From the NCBI RefSeq assembly GCF_012726295.1, contig NZ_JABAOB010000001.1:1736001-1800000 (forward strand): a stretch of DNA of 64,000 nt. The letters are read 5' to 3'. Shown here in pieces: positions 9,875 to 17,653 of this stretch. Source of the DNA: Chitinophaga sp. Ak27. Its GTDB lineage: Bacteria; Bacteroidota; Bacteroidia; Chitinophagales; Chitinophagaceae. Under the pieces are notes generated by a model that saw only the letters and a program-made list of their open reading frames with translations, was not told the origin of the DNA and did no database searches. A program made the position numbers and the translations under genes. Each line of letters begins with the position of its first letter. The first letter of the stretch is position 1.

Positions 9875-9992
9875 AAGCTGAAAGCAAAAAGCGTAAAGCA
9901 AAAAGTTATTTTAGCGAATGACTATAGCGAATAATTAGCTGCGCTAATGATCCGGTAAGATAACTTTTTGCTTTACGCTTTCAGCGTTTTGC
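9873..9992. repeat. Long inverted repeat R2 between convergent genes
   Basis: An 18-base perfect stem (9891-9908 with 9961-9978) extends inward by about seven pairs and outward by three. The left arm holds AGTTATTTTAGCGAATGA, matching the R1 core at 15 of 18 positions. Outer arms again consist of AAAGCNN heptads. It occupies the entire space between the FecR-like gene and the convergent sugar-isomerase-fold gene. Confidence 0.8.
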
Positions 9993-11024
9993 TTATACCG
10001 TTGCTCCTACTTTCAGGAGCAGCTCTTTTGTTTTCCGGATACCCTCTTCTTCTGCTAGCTTTTCTCCTTCATACTCAATACCTATAAAGCCGGTAAACCC
10101 TGCATTTTTTACGATAGACAAGATGCGTTTGTAGTCGATCGTAGTTTCATTGCCTGTGGCATCGAAGTCGTAGGTTTTAGCGCTTACGCCTTTTGCAAAG
10201 GGTATCAGTTCCTGTACTCCCTGGTAGCGGTCGTATTCTTCCAGGCAGGTGGTTTTAGCCCAGGCTTCGGGGGTATTGTTTTCAGGTTTACTTCTCTTGA
10301 TACAGAAATTACCCAGATCGGGCAGGGTGCCGCAGTTGGGCATGTTAACGGTTTTCATGATGCCGCCCAGCCATTTACCATTGGAAGAGTTGCCACCATG
10401 GTTTTCCACAATTACATTGATATCGTGTTCCTTTCCGAAGGTGGCCAGTTTAGTGAGAGATTCGGCTGCCCTTTTGGCTACTTCTTGCGGATCGCCTTCC
10501 CCGGCCGCATTTACCCGGATAGCGTGACAGCCCAGGAATTTGGCGGCTTCCACCCATTTGTAGTGATTTTCTACGGCCTGTAATCTTTTTTTAACATCCT
10601 GGTCCCCCATCTCACCTTCTCCATCGCACATAATGAGCACACTGCGTACACCGAGGTCGTCGGCGCGCTTTTTCATTTCCGTGAGGTAGGCCTGGTCTTT
10701 GGCTTTGTCTTTGAAAAACTGGTTTACATATTCAATACCCTGAATACCGAATTCATTTTTTGCGCGGGAAGCAAAATCGAGGTGGTTCATTTTGCCAGCA
10801 AACAATGCCTTGTGGAATGACCATTCTGCCAGGGAAATTTTGAAGAATAGTTCTTTGGCGGCAGCGGTAGCATCACCGCCCCTGGCGGCGGTGCTGTCTT
10901 TGTCTTTTTTGTCAGTAGATTTCCCTTCATTGCAAGCTGCCAGTACAGCGGGTAAGATGCCCAGTCCCATGGTATATAACCCCATTTGACGCAGGAATTC
11001 CCGACGGTTGTTTAGATTACGCAT
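9993..11024 (-). CDS. Exported sugar phosphate isomerase/epimerase-fold protein
   Basis: A 343-residue protein of the xylose-isomerase-like TIM-barrel family (hydroxypyruvate isomerase / IolE relatives). The N-terminus, NNRREFLRQMGLYTMG, has a twin-arginine pattern and runs to a lipobox at VLAAC, so it is probably exported folded and possibly lipidated. Barrel motifs include KISLAEWSF, GIQGIEYV, CHAIRVNAAG, INVIVENHGG (metal-ligand Glu and His) and FTGFIGIEYEG. Related exported isomerases act on unknown sugars or polyols, so the substrate is not assigned. It stands alone, with R2 at its 3' end and a long gene-poor gap upstream. Confidence 0.85.
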   Translation of the reverse strand: MRNLNNRREFLRQMGLYTMGLGILPAVLAACNEGKSTDKKDKDSTAARGGDATAAAKELFFKISLAEWSFHKALFAGKMNHLDFASRAKNEFGIQGIEYVNQFFKDKAKDQAYLTEMKKRADDLGVRSVLIMCDGEGEMGDQDVKKRLQAVENHYKWVEAAKFLGCHAIRVNAAGEGDPQEVAKRAAESLTKLATFGKEHDINVIVENHGGNSSNGKWLGGIMKTVNMPNCGTLPDLGNFCIKRSKPENNTPEAWAKTTCLEEYDRYQGVQELIPFAKGVSAKTYDFDATGNETTIDYKRILSIVKNAGFTGFIGIEYEGEKLAEEEGIRKTKELLLKVGATV

Positions 11025-11555
11025 ATACGTGGGTTTTAAAATTAACAGTTCTAAAATATCGTTTTACAGGAGGGAAAACAAGTCTAAATAAATAAATTTT
11101 AAGGATCCCTTACTTAAAATGCATTTGGGCAGGAAGGTTATAAGTGGCCGCCACACTAACTACTGCGGCGGGTACAGTGCAGTGCCGGGGGAAACAACTG
11201 CTGGTTACCAGGTTTGTATTGCGCGATGGCCTGCAGTATCAGTGGCTTACCGTCAGCTTCACACAATCTTTCCATAAGGCAAGGAAGGCAGGAAAGAGAT
11301 ACCGGACGCCACGGGCTTTACATGCAGCGTATATACGTGATAGTTGTTTCGGCCGGTCGGCAATAAATGGTAATAGCGACATAAGGCTTACGCCAGGGAT
11401 AAAGCCGGCGTTGGCGCGTGCTATAGTTTTCTTTTGCAACCCCCGCATTGGGTATATGAGCCGGAATGTCTGTAAAGATTACGAATGCACCAACTAAATC
11501 GCGCTAAGGAAAAAATACCTGCATGCAAATCGTAAAATTTCTATTTAATATCAGA
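11025..11555. other. 531-base gap, possible decayed gene
   Basis: No convincing intact gene. On the minus strand, protein-like text appears in two different frames: one gives GKPLILQAIAQYKPGNQQLF (about 11190-11250), and a shifted frame gives VPAAVVSVAATYNLPAQM, ending at a stop at 11110-11112. A third stretch upstream, 11239-11448, includes RIYAACKARGVRYLFPA. This pattern would fit a frameshifted remnant, but I cannot name a family and chance is not excluded. Confidence 0.3.
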
Positions 11556-12428
11556 TCACGGGGCCGACAGGAACGTCATGATACCATTCAGCACCTTAGT
11601 ATCGCGCATAATCCGGAAATGTCCTTCGCCGGTAATACGAAGCGACTGGATAGTAGGGTATTGTTGCAGGTAGTCATCTATTTCCGTAGCCAGGGCCAGG
11701 GTGTCGGTGGTATCGTAGCCCAGCCAGATCTTTTCTGCTTTAATGCCATTAATGTAGCGGTGCATATCCATATCGGAGAGGTCTTCCCGCAGGCGGGTAC
11801 GGATCAGTTGCTGTAGTTTGGGCATTACCACCGGGTGAATGCGGAATAAGCGGAGTGCTTCATTGAAGAAAACCGGGGCGCTCAATGCCGTGCTGAGTAA
11901 TACCAGGCGGGGTACGGCTACATTTTTTCGGGAGAGGGTTAGTGCTGCATTGAGGGCGCCAAATGAGTGACCTATTACCGCGTAGAAAGGCGCTTCTTCC
12001 TGCATTACCTGTTCGAGCACATGCATCCATTGTACCAGGTTGGTACGTTTTCCACCGGAGAGGCCATGCGCCGGCGCATCGTAGGATACTACCTGGTAGC
12101 CCTGTTGCAGCAGGGCGGTGATGAGCTGTTTGAAATGCAGGGGACTGCCTCCCCATCCGTGTAGCAATAAAATTTTTGGTCCTGTATTTCCCCAGCGATA
12201 GATATTTACTTTCAGGGGAGTGTTATCGAAAGGATAGCTGCTTACCTGTAGGGACTGCATTACCGCCTGGTTGCGGAGTTCCATATGGGTGGGCCGGAGT
12301 TTGCCCGCTGGTGGCGTGCAGTACAGCCGGTAAAATATCCGGGCAGTGGCGCCTGGAAAAGGGCGGCTCATGGCGGAAAGTACTTTTCCGGCCATGCGGA
12401 GCGACAATGGTAAAACCTGGTGTTGCAT
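11556..12428 (-). CDS. Alpha/beta hydrolase
   Basis: A 290-residue hydrolase. LLLHGWGGSP (about residues 87-96) is the oxyanion-hole loop, GHSFGALNA places the nucleophile at Ser155, and GEGHFRIMRD near the C-terminus holds the catalytic His. No signal peptide is evident, so it is probably cytoplasmic. The substrate is unknown. I start at ATG 12428; an in-frame GTG at 12470 would overlap the upstream gene. The TetR gene ends 38 bases upstream, and the gap contains a near-copy of the operator in front of the TetR gene, so the hydrolase is likely a direct target of that regulator. Confidence 0.9.
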   Translation of the reverse strand: MQHQVLPLSLRMAGKVLSAMSRPFPGATARIFYRLYCTPPAGKLRPTHMELRNQAVMQSLQVSSYPFDNTPLKVNIYRWGNTGPKILLLHGWGGSPLHFKQLITALLQQGYQVVSYDAPAHGLSGGKRTNLVQWMHVLEQVMQEEAPFYAVIGHSFGALNAALTLSRKNVAVPRLVLLSTALSAPVFFNEALRLFRIHPVVMPKLQQLIRTRLREDLSDMDMHRYINGIKAEKIWLGYDTTDTLALATEIDDYLQQYPTIQSLRITGEGHFRIMRDTKVLNGIMTFLSAP

Positions 12429-12430
12429 TT

Positions 12431-12450
12431 TTAGACCGATTGGTTTATTT
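12431..12450 (-). promoter_or_regulatory. Putative TetR operator before the hydrolase gene
   Basis: TTAGACCGATTGGTTTATTT on the plus strand holds the near-palindrome ACCGATTGGT. It matches the site before the TetR gene (13069-13088) at 16 of 20 positions in the same orientation. It resembles TAGACC-N4-GGTCTA operators described for NemR-type regulators. It starts two bases upstream of the hydrolase ATG, so a bound repressor would block initiation. Confidence 0.6.
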
Positions 12451-12466
12451 TTAGCAATAAAAAAAA

Positions 12467-13057
12467 TCACAGCATGTGACGTTTCATTTCTTCCCGTAAA
12501 GCGTCTATTACTACCAACATTTGTTTATTATGCCCCAGCACCCCGCTCACCAGTATAGCCCCTTCCAGCATGCTAAACATCCTGATGGCAAATTTTTTCT
12601 CATCCCAATCCTCGCGAAACTCGCCGTGCTCCTTTCCATACTGCACCATCTTCGCGATGCGCGACTGAAAGTAAAGCACCAGCTCACCCACTTTCTTTCT
12701 CAAACCGGGGTTGGTATCGTCGGCCTCTACCCCGAAATTGAGCATAGGGCAGCCCCCGGATACAGTTTGCTCCATCGGAAAGCGTTCGTAATGGGCAAAG
12801 AGGGCTTCAAATTTCCCCGCAGAGGTAGTAGCGGTGGCGGTCACGTTTTTCAGTCGCTGTTTCTCTTCTTCCACCATATAGTCAAATACGGCCATTACAA
12901 TTTCCTCTTTGGAGGAAAAATTGCCATACACTCCACCCTTGGCCAGCTTGGTGGCCTTCAGAATATCACTGATCGAAGTACCGGCTACTCCTTTCCTGTT
13001 GAAAATAGGCGCCGATTTTTCTATGATGAACTGCCTGGTGAGTGCTGCTTTTCCCAT
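12467..13057 (-). CDS. TetR/AcrR-family regulator
   Basis: A 196-residue repressor. The N-terminal helix-turn-helix is typical (IIEKSAPIFNRKGVAGTS, then ISDILKATKLAKGGVYGNF, ending SSKEEI). The ligand domain contains GGCPMLNF, a signature of the subgroup that includes NemR-like and reactive-compound-responsive repressors; that cysteine may be a sensor residue (inference). The gene probably represses itself and the alpha/beta hydrolase next to it, since both are preceded by the same operator. LytTR gene 13101-13805 lies upstream on the same strand, 43 bases away. Confidence 0.92.
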   Translation of the reverse strand: MGKAALTRQFIIEKSAPIFNRKGVAGTSISDILKATKLAKGGVYGNFSSKEEIVMAVFDYMVEEEKQRLKNVTATATTSAGKFEALFAHYERFPMEQTVSGGCPMLNFGVEADDTNPGLRKKVGELVLYFQSRIAKMVQYGKEHGEFREDWDEKKFAIRMFSMLEGAILVSGVLGHNKQMLVVIDALREEMKRHML

Positions 13058-13063
13058 GAGAGA

Positions 13064-13095
13064 TAAAATTAGACCAATCGGTTTGATTTAACAAA
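13064..13095 (-). promoter_or_regulatory. TetR promoter with overlapping operator
   Basis: On the minus strand TTTG (13092-13095) is followed by 20 bases and TAATTTTA (13064-13071), one base off the TAnnTTTG consensus. The operator at 13069-13088 (core ACCAATCGGT, 13073-13082) fills the spacer, so repressor and polymerase would compete. As at the proline dehydrogenase promoter, the element ends six bases before the ATG, predicting an almost leaderless message. Confidence 0.55.
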
Positions 13096-13100
13096 AAAAT

Positions 13101-13805
13101 CTACAGGCTTAAGATACGCTCAATAGCCGGGGCATAAGCAGCCCCGATGGGAATAGGTACATTTTTGATATAGAGCGCGTTCCGGTCGGCCCGCTCTATT
13201 TTGTTGTTGGCTACAATATAAGAACGATGTACGCGGGTAAAAGCATTGATGGGCAGCAGGTCTACCGCCTCCTGCATCGACAGGCGGGAAATCAGCTTAC
13301 GGTCGCTGAGGATAAAATTCACATAGTTACCGGCGCTCTCCAGGTAGAGGATATCATCGAGCACGATACGGAATTGTTCATAACCGCTTTTCACGAAAAT
13401 GTAATCCGGCTGTTCTTTTACTGCGGGCGCTCCTGTTTGTTGTTTCAGCTGCAAAAGGCTGTGGGCCTTATTGCAGGCTTTCATAAAACGTATCAGTGAA
13501 AAAGGTTTCAGCAGGTAATCGATCGCATCCAGCTCAAAACTTTTCACCGCATGTTCAGAATAGGCGGTGGTAAAAACGGTCATGGGCGGTGTGGGGAGGC
13601 TGGATAAAAAGTCCAGCCCTGAAATATCCGGCATTTTGATATCGAGAAACAGCAGGTCTACTTTTTCTTTACTCAAAAAGTCGATGGCATCAAATGCGTT
13701 GGTAAAAAAGCCTTTCATCTCCAGGAAAGGCACCATGGCAGCATGATTTTTAATAACAGCCAGCGCCACGGGTTCATCATCTATTGCTATAGCAGTCAGC
13801 TTCAT
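13101..13805 (-). CDS. LytTR-family response regulator
   Basis: A 234-residue two-domain regulator. The receiver domain (1-120) has the acidic pair in IAIDDEPVA, the phospho-acceptor Asp55 in LLFLDIKMPD, and the switch Lys100 in DYLLKPF. The C-terminal LytTR DNA-binding domain begins near YIFVKSGYEQFRI and includes ILYLESAGNYVNF and FTRVHRSYIVA. It is the third gene of an operon whose first gene encodes the matching LytS-type kinase; a DUF4407 gene sits between them. Target genes cannot be deduced. Confidence 0.95.
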   Translation of the reverse strand: MKLTAIAIDDEPVALAVIKNHAAMVPFLEMKGFFTNAFDAIDFLSKEKVDLLFLDIKMPDISGLDFLSSLPTPPMTVFTTAYSEHAVKSFELDAIDYLLKPFSLIRFMKACNKAHSLLQLKQQTGAPAVKEQPDYIFVKSGYEQFRIVLDDILYLESAGNYVNFILSDRKLISRLSMQEAVDLLPINAFTRVHRSYIVANNKIERADRNALYIKNVPIPIGAAYAPAIERILSL

Positions 13806-13836
13806 ATGGCTATTTTACGGATAAACAATATAGGGA

Positions 13837-15024
13837 TTAACTGATGCGGCCCAGTAATAATTTTTTGGCTTGTTGCCAGAGTTGATGATATTGGCGATTC
13901 TCGCGTTGCCGCCAGTCTCTGACCAGAGTTTCCGCTTCTTCTTTGCGGATGTCGCGGGTAGATTCGAAAAGATGATCCACTGTTTCTTTATCTGCTGCCA
14001 GGGCAGCTGCCTGGTAATGTTCCTGCAATGCTTTGCCGGTTTGTGTTTCCAGCTCCGCAGCGCTGACGCCATTGGCCGTAGCAGCTGCTACTTTTTCATC
14101 ATATTCTCCTTTGGGCATCAGTATTTTGCTAAGTAAAGGCATTACTTCTATCAGGGTTATAATAAATACAATGAGGCGATATCGTTGTTTCACCGGCGGA
14201 TGTGTTTCCGTTAATTCCTGCAGTGCTTCTACCTGTGCCAGGAAGCCATTCGTCAGCGTACCCAGGTACACCACTTCCTTGGTGCTGTCTGCACTGTGCA
14301 TGCGGGCGATCTGTGCCTGCAGCTGCTGTTGCTGTGGCTCCCAGGCGCGCTGCATGGTCTCCAGTTCTTCTTCTGATTTCAGGTAGGCTGACTTTTTCAC
14401 CCGGGCAATGTCCGACTCTCCTATCCTGCCGGAGCCGCCGGTACCATCAGTTTCTTTGATATAACCATCTTTGTACACCTTCATTTCAGCTGCCTTTTGC
14501 GCCAGCTGCTGCTTTCCCTGGTCCAGCGACTGCTGCAGGGTAGCCATCTGGCCGGCATTGAGCTTTACCAGTTGCGCCCGGTAGGCGTCGAGTTTAGACT
14601 GCTTACTCAGCTCCAGCTGCGCATCAATGTCTTTTTTAAATAACATTAATACCACCGGTTGAGAAATAAACAAACCTATGGTAACGGCAAGGACTAAACG
14701 AAATATGACCGGCATCACTTTTATGCTGCCATTGGTACGCGACATGGCCGCAATCAAGGTGCGATCGACCGACAAGATAGCGAAGCCAAAAAACAGGGCC
14801 AGTCCTGCTACGATCATATCATCGTTTACCACGGTAGAAAAGAAATATCCCCAGGCCAGGGTAGCAAACATCCAGGTAACGAGCACGGATATGCCGATAA
14901 TGCGGTACCGTTCTTTCTCCGTCCTGCAATCTTTTAATATATCTGCATCGGCAGCAGCCAACCACCATAAAAAACGGGTCATGCCATCGGGCGCTGCGGT
15001 CACTTCCTCTTCTCCTTTTTTCAT
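13837..15024 (-). CDS. DUF4407-family membrane protein
   Basis: A 395-residue integral membrane protein. RFLWWLAAADADIL near the N-terminus is the characteristic DUF4407 opening. Two membrane segments follow (IIGISVLVTWMFATLAWGYF and MIVAGLALFFGFAIL), then AILSVDRTLIAAM, a third near VIFRLVLAVTIGLFISQPV and a fourth near YRLIVFIITLIEVMPLL. Between segments three and four lies a long, Gln-rich, probably coiled-coil region. The function of the family is unknown. The start is ambiguous: ATG 15024 lies seven bases after the kinase stop and follows AAGGAG directly; ATG 15045 would overlap the kinase gene. Its position between kinase and regulator suggests a part in that signalling unit. Confidence 0.88.
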   Translation of the reverse strand: MKKGEEEVTAAPDGMTRFLWWLAAADADILKDCRTEKERYRIIGISVLVTWMFATLAWGYFFSTVVNDDMIVAGLALFFGFAILSVDRTLIAAMSRTNGSIKVMPVIFRLVLAVTIGLFISQPVVLMLFKKDIDAQLELSKQSKLDAYRAQLVKLNAGQMATLQQSLDQGKQQLAQKAAEMKVYKDGYIKETDGTGGSGRIGESDIARVKKSAYLKSEEELETMQRAWEPQQQQLQAQIARMHSADSTKEVVYLGTLTNGFLAQVEALQELTETHPPVKQRYRLIVFIITLIEVMPLLSKILMPKGEYDEKVAAATANGVSAAELETQTGKALQEHYQAAALAADKETVDHLFESTRDIRKEEAETLVRDWRQRENRQYHQLWQQAKKLLLGRIS

Positions 15025-15031
15025 CTCCTTA

Positions 15032-16540
15032 TTATTTATTAACATCAATAGTCAGATGGACAAAAAATTCTGTAGCAGTATGACGAATACTCAGCTCGTG
15101 CCGGTGAGGATATAGTAAGGCCAGTCTTTCTTTTACGTTATTCAATCCTATGCCCATTCCTTCGCGTTCGGGATCATTTTCCGGTCGTGGATGCACACTG
15201 TTGTATACATCGAAAAATATTTGCTCTGCGGTGCAACTGAGAGAGATAACAATGCGGGAGCGATGTCTTAAACTAATACCATGTTTAAAGGCATTCTCAA
15301 CGAACGGGATCAGTAGCATAGGCGCTATCTCATGCTGGCACTGACTTTCATCTATATTTACCTCGATCAGGATATCAGGAGAAGATAACACCCGCAGTCG
15401 CTGTAAAGCTATGTAATTCTGGAGATACGCCACCTCTTTATCCAGGGGTATTTTTTCCAAATGGTTATCATGTAGCATAAAGCGCATCATATCCCCCAGT
15501 TTTTGTATGCCTTCACTGGTACGGGCAGCCTCTTCCTGTAAAGCGGTGCCATAGAGGGTGTTGAGCGCATTAAACAGGAAATGGGGATTTATCTGGGAAC
15601 GGAGGAAGTCGAGGTTGGCGGCAGAATGCCCCAGTGCCTTTTTCAGCGTTACCACCGTAGCCACCTGCTGTTGCCGGGTTTTAAACAGCAACCAGCTGAG
15701 CGGCGCCACAATGGCAGTGGATACGAAAATACCGGTGGCGCCCAGGGCCACAAACCAGCCGCCATTCCGGTGCCCGACAGCCCGGCAGATCAGCGCCATC
15801 AACACATTGCTGCCCAGAATGGTAAAAATGGCGTCCCGTAGCATCAGCGCCCGGTTATTGGAGGCTGCATATTCAGGGAATACCTTATAACGCAGCACAA
15901 AAAACACCACGATAGACGTAGGTCCGAAGAAAAATATCATTAACGCCGTGTCTCTCGAATCGCTGAACGACAGGCAAAAAAGTACTACGATCAAACCACT
16001 GGCCCAGAGGATCTCCGTCATCATTTGCCGGAAAACAGGGTCCTTTACATAACGGGGGTAAAACAGGTCCAGCAATACTCTTCTCACATAATAATAAATC
16101 ACATATAGCACGCCTGAAAATATGGTAGTGATAAAAGCAGATTTGGCAAAGTGCGTATGCGCTCCCTGTATAGTATCATATACCCCAAACAGGTAACCCC
16201 GGTAATAGGAATCGGCCACCATCATCATCAGGAAATAGAATACTGCCAGCGGCAATAGCATCAACATGCCTTTCACCCATTTCTCCCGCTCAAAGAATTC
16301 CGGCACGATAATAAAATTCACCAGCAGAAACGCCGCATATACGAGTACTACCCGTCCCATGACGGGCAACAGGTAATGCAGGTAATAGTCGAATACCTGG
16401 TGATATTGCGCAAACTTATGCCCATAAATACTTTGCAGCTCAAATACATTGTAAATGATACTGGGATACAACAGCGAAAACAGCAGTAACAGGAACACCG
16501 CCGTTACGAAACCAAATTCGAATTTTTTAAATTGATTCAT
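15032..16540 (-). CDS. LytS-type sensor histidine kinase
   Basis: A 502-residue kinase. The first roughly 290 residues hold about eight hydrophobic segments and no recognisable extracellular sensor domain. The His_kinase module follows, with SQINPHFLFNALNTLYG placing the phospho-acceptor at His320, and the ATPase region with LLIPFVENAFKHGI and MGIGLNNVKERL. It is the first gene of the kinase-DUF4407-LytTR operon, so its partner should be the regulator at 13101-13805. The signal sensed is unknown. Confidence 0.93.
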   Translation of the reverse strand: MNQFKKFEFGFVTAVFLLLLFSLLYPSIIYNVFELQSIYGHKFAQYHQVFDYYLHYLLPVMGRVVLVYAAFLLVNFIIVPEFFEREKWVKGMLMLLPLAVFYFLMMMVADSYYRGYLFGVYDTIQGAHTHFAKSAFITTIFSGVLYVIYYYVRRVLLDLFYPRYVKDPVFRQMMTEILWASGLIVVLFCLSFSDSRDTALMIFFFGPTSIVVFFVLRYKVFPEYAASNNRALMLRDAIFTILGSNVLMALICRAVGHRNGGWFVALGATGIFVSTAIVAPLSWLLFKTRQQQVATVVTLKKALGHSAANLDFLRSQINPHFLFNALNTLYGTALQEEAARTSEGIQKLGDMMRFMLHDNHLEKIPLDKEVAYLQNYIALQRLRVLSSPDILIEVNIDESQCQHEIAPMLLIPFVENAFKHGISLRHRSRIVISLSCTAEQIFFDVYNSVHPRPENDPEREGMGIGLNNVKERLALLYPHRHELSIRHTATEFFVHLTIDVNK

Positions 16541-16727
16541 AAGGAGAAAGCATTATATCGCAATATTAGCCATTACCCGGTAGCCGCCATCCTAAAATGG
16601 GATGAAAGTACCGGAATATGGGGTGAATGCGAAAAATTTGAAGGATATCTGATAAGTGTCGCCCCAACAGCAATAATTATAATAAATCGCCAATCTTTAT
16701 TATTTTCATCGCTTCAACACTATATGT

Positions 16728-17138
16728 ATGAATACCTCTAACAGGCGAAAATTTTTAGGAACCGCAGCCGCGCTGGCCGCCGGCACAGCCGCCGCTGCAG
16801 CAATCCCTTCTGCAAATATGGAAAAACGTTATCCGATTGTACATCATGTATTTTTCTGGCTGAAAAACCCGGACTCCAAAGAAGACCGCGACAAATTGAT
16901 TGCCGGTGTAAAAACATTATCAAAAATTGAAACCGTGCGGGAACTGCGTGTAGGCGTAGTAGCGAGTACGGAAAAAAGAGATGTGGTAGACAACAGCTGG
17001 GCAGTGTCTGAGCTGATATTTTTCAGCGACCTGGCCGGCCAGGCCACTTACCAGACTCACCCCGTACACCTGGAGTTTGTGAAGAATTGCAGCCACCTGT
17101 GGGAAAAAGTGATTGTATATGATGCAGTAGAAGTATAA
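16728..17138 (+). CDS. Dabb-domain (stress-responsive alpha/beta barrel) protein with Tat signal
   Basis: A 136-residue protein. SNRRKFLGTAAALAAG at the N-terminus is a twin-arginine signal. The rest is a ferredoxin-like alpha/beta barrel: VHHVFFWLKNPDSKEDRDKL, the middle strand LRVGVVASTEKRDVVDNSW, then SELIFFSDLAGQATYQTHPVHLEFV, with the usual closing histidine. Dabb proteins form dimers, and most have no known reaction. It precedes dinB by nine bases and is divergent from the histidine kinase gene. Confidence 0.88.
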   Translation: MNTSNRRKFLGTAAALAAGTAAAAAIPSANMEKRYPIVHHVFFWLKNPDSKEDRDKLIAGVKTLSKIETVRELRVGVVASTEKRDVVDNSWAVSELIFFSDLAGQATYQTHPVHLEFVKNCSHLWEKVIVYDAVEV

Positions 17139-17147
17139 TTATACGCT

Positions 17148-17636
17148 ATGGCAACAGAATACTGGATGAGTGGGCCGGTAGATAATATACCGGCATTACT
17201 CCAGCCTGTAGCACATGCGTTGCTACAGGCCAACCTGGAAATTAATCATCTCATGCAGGACTTCCCCGAAGAAAAGTTGTGGGAAAGACCTGCTGGTGTT
17301 GCTTCTCCCGGATTTCACCTGCAGCATGTAAGCGGTGTATTGGACCGCCTCTGTACCTACGCCCGGGCAGAAGCACTGAGCGAAGCACAGCTGGCAGCAC
17401 TGAAAGCCGAAGGTACTCCCGGCGCCACCCTGCACGATTTGCTCGAACAATTTGATGCACAGGTACATAAAACCCTGCTGCAATTGTCGGCCACACCAGA
17501 AAATACCCTCACCGAATTCCGGGGCGTGGGCCGAAAACAACTTCCTTCCACCGTACTGGGCTTGCTGTTTCATGCAGCAGAGCATACTATGCGGCATACG
17601 GGCCAGCTACTGGTGACGGTAAAAGTACTGTCGTAA
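17148..17636 (+). CDS. DinB-like four-helix-bundle protein
   Basis: A 162-residue protein of the DinB/YfiT metal-binding superfamily. The three putative metal histidines are in GFHLQHVSGVLDRL and in FHAAEHTMRHTGQL near the C-terminus. Relatives are thiol transferases or hydrolases, and many have no known role. It sits nine bases after the Dabb gene and 17 before the gamma-glutamyltransferase gene, so the three could be one transcript; a possible link is thiol or glutathione-like metabolism (inference). Confidence 0.87.
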   Translation: MATEYWMSGPVDNIPALLQPVAHALLQANLEINHLMQDFPEEKLWERPAGVASPGFHLQHVSGVLDRLCTYARAEALSEAQLAALKAEGTPGATLHDLLEQFDAQVHKTLLQLSATPENTLTEFRGVGRKQLPSTVLGLLFHAAEHTMRHTGQLLVTVKVLS

Positions 17637-17653
17637 TCCTTTAAATTAGCGCC

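Noticed and set aside
11144..11497. 117-codon plus-strand reading frame in the long gap
   Set aside because: Composition is unlike a normal protein, it runs antisense to better protein-like text, and no start signal or family pattern is visible.
16532..16741. Small plus-strand frame between the kinase and Dabb genes
   Set aside because: Overlaps the kinase start and the Dabb start and shows no protein-like pattern; the region is a divergent promoter area.
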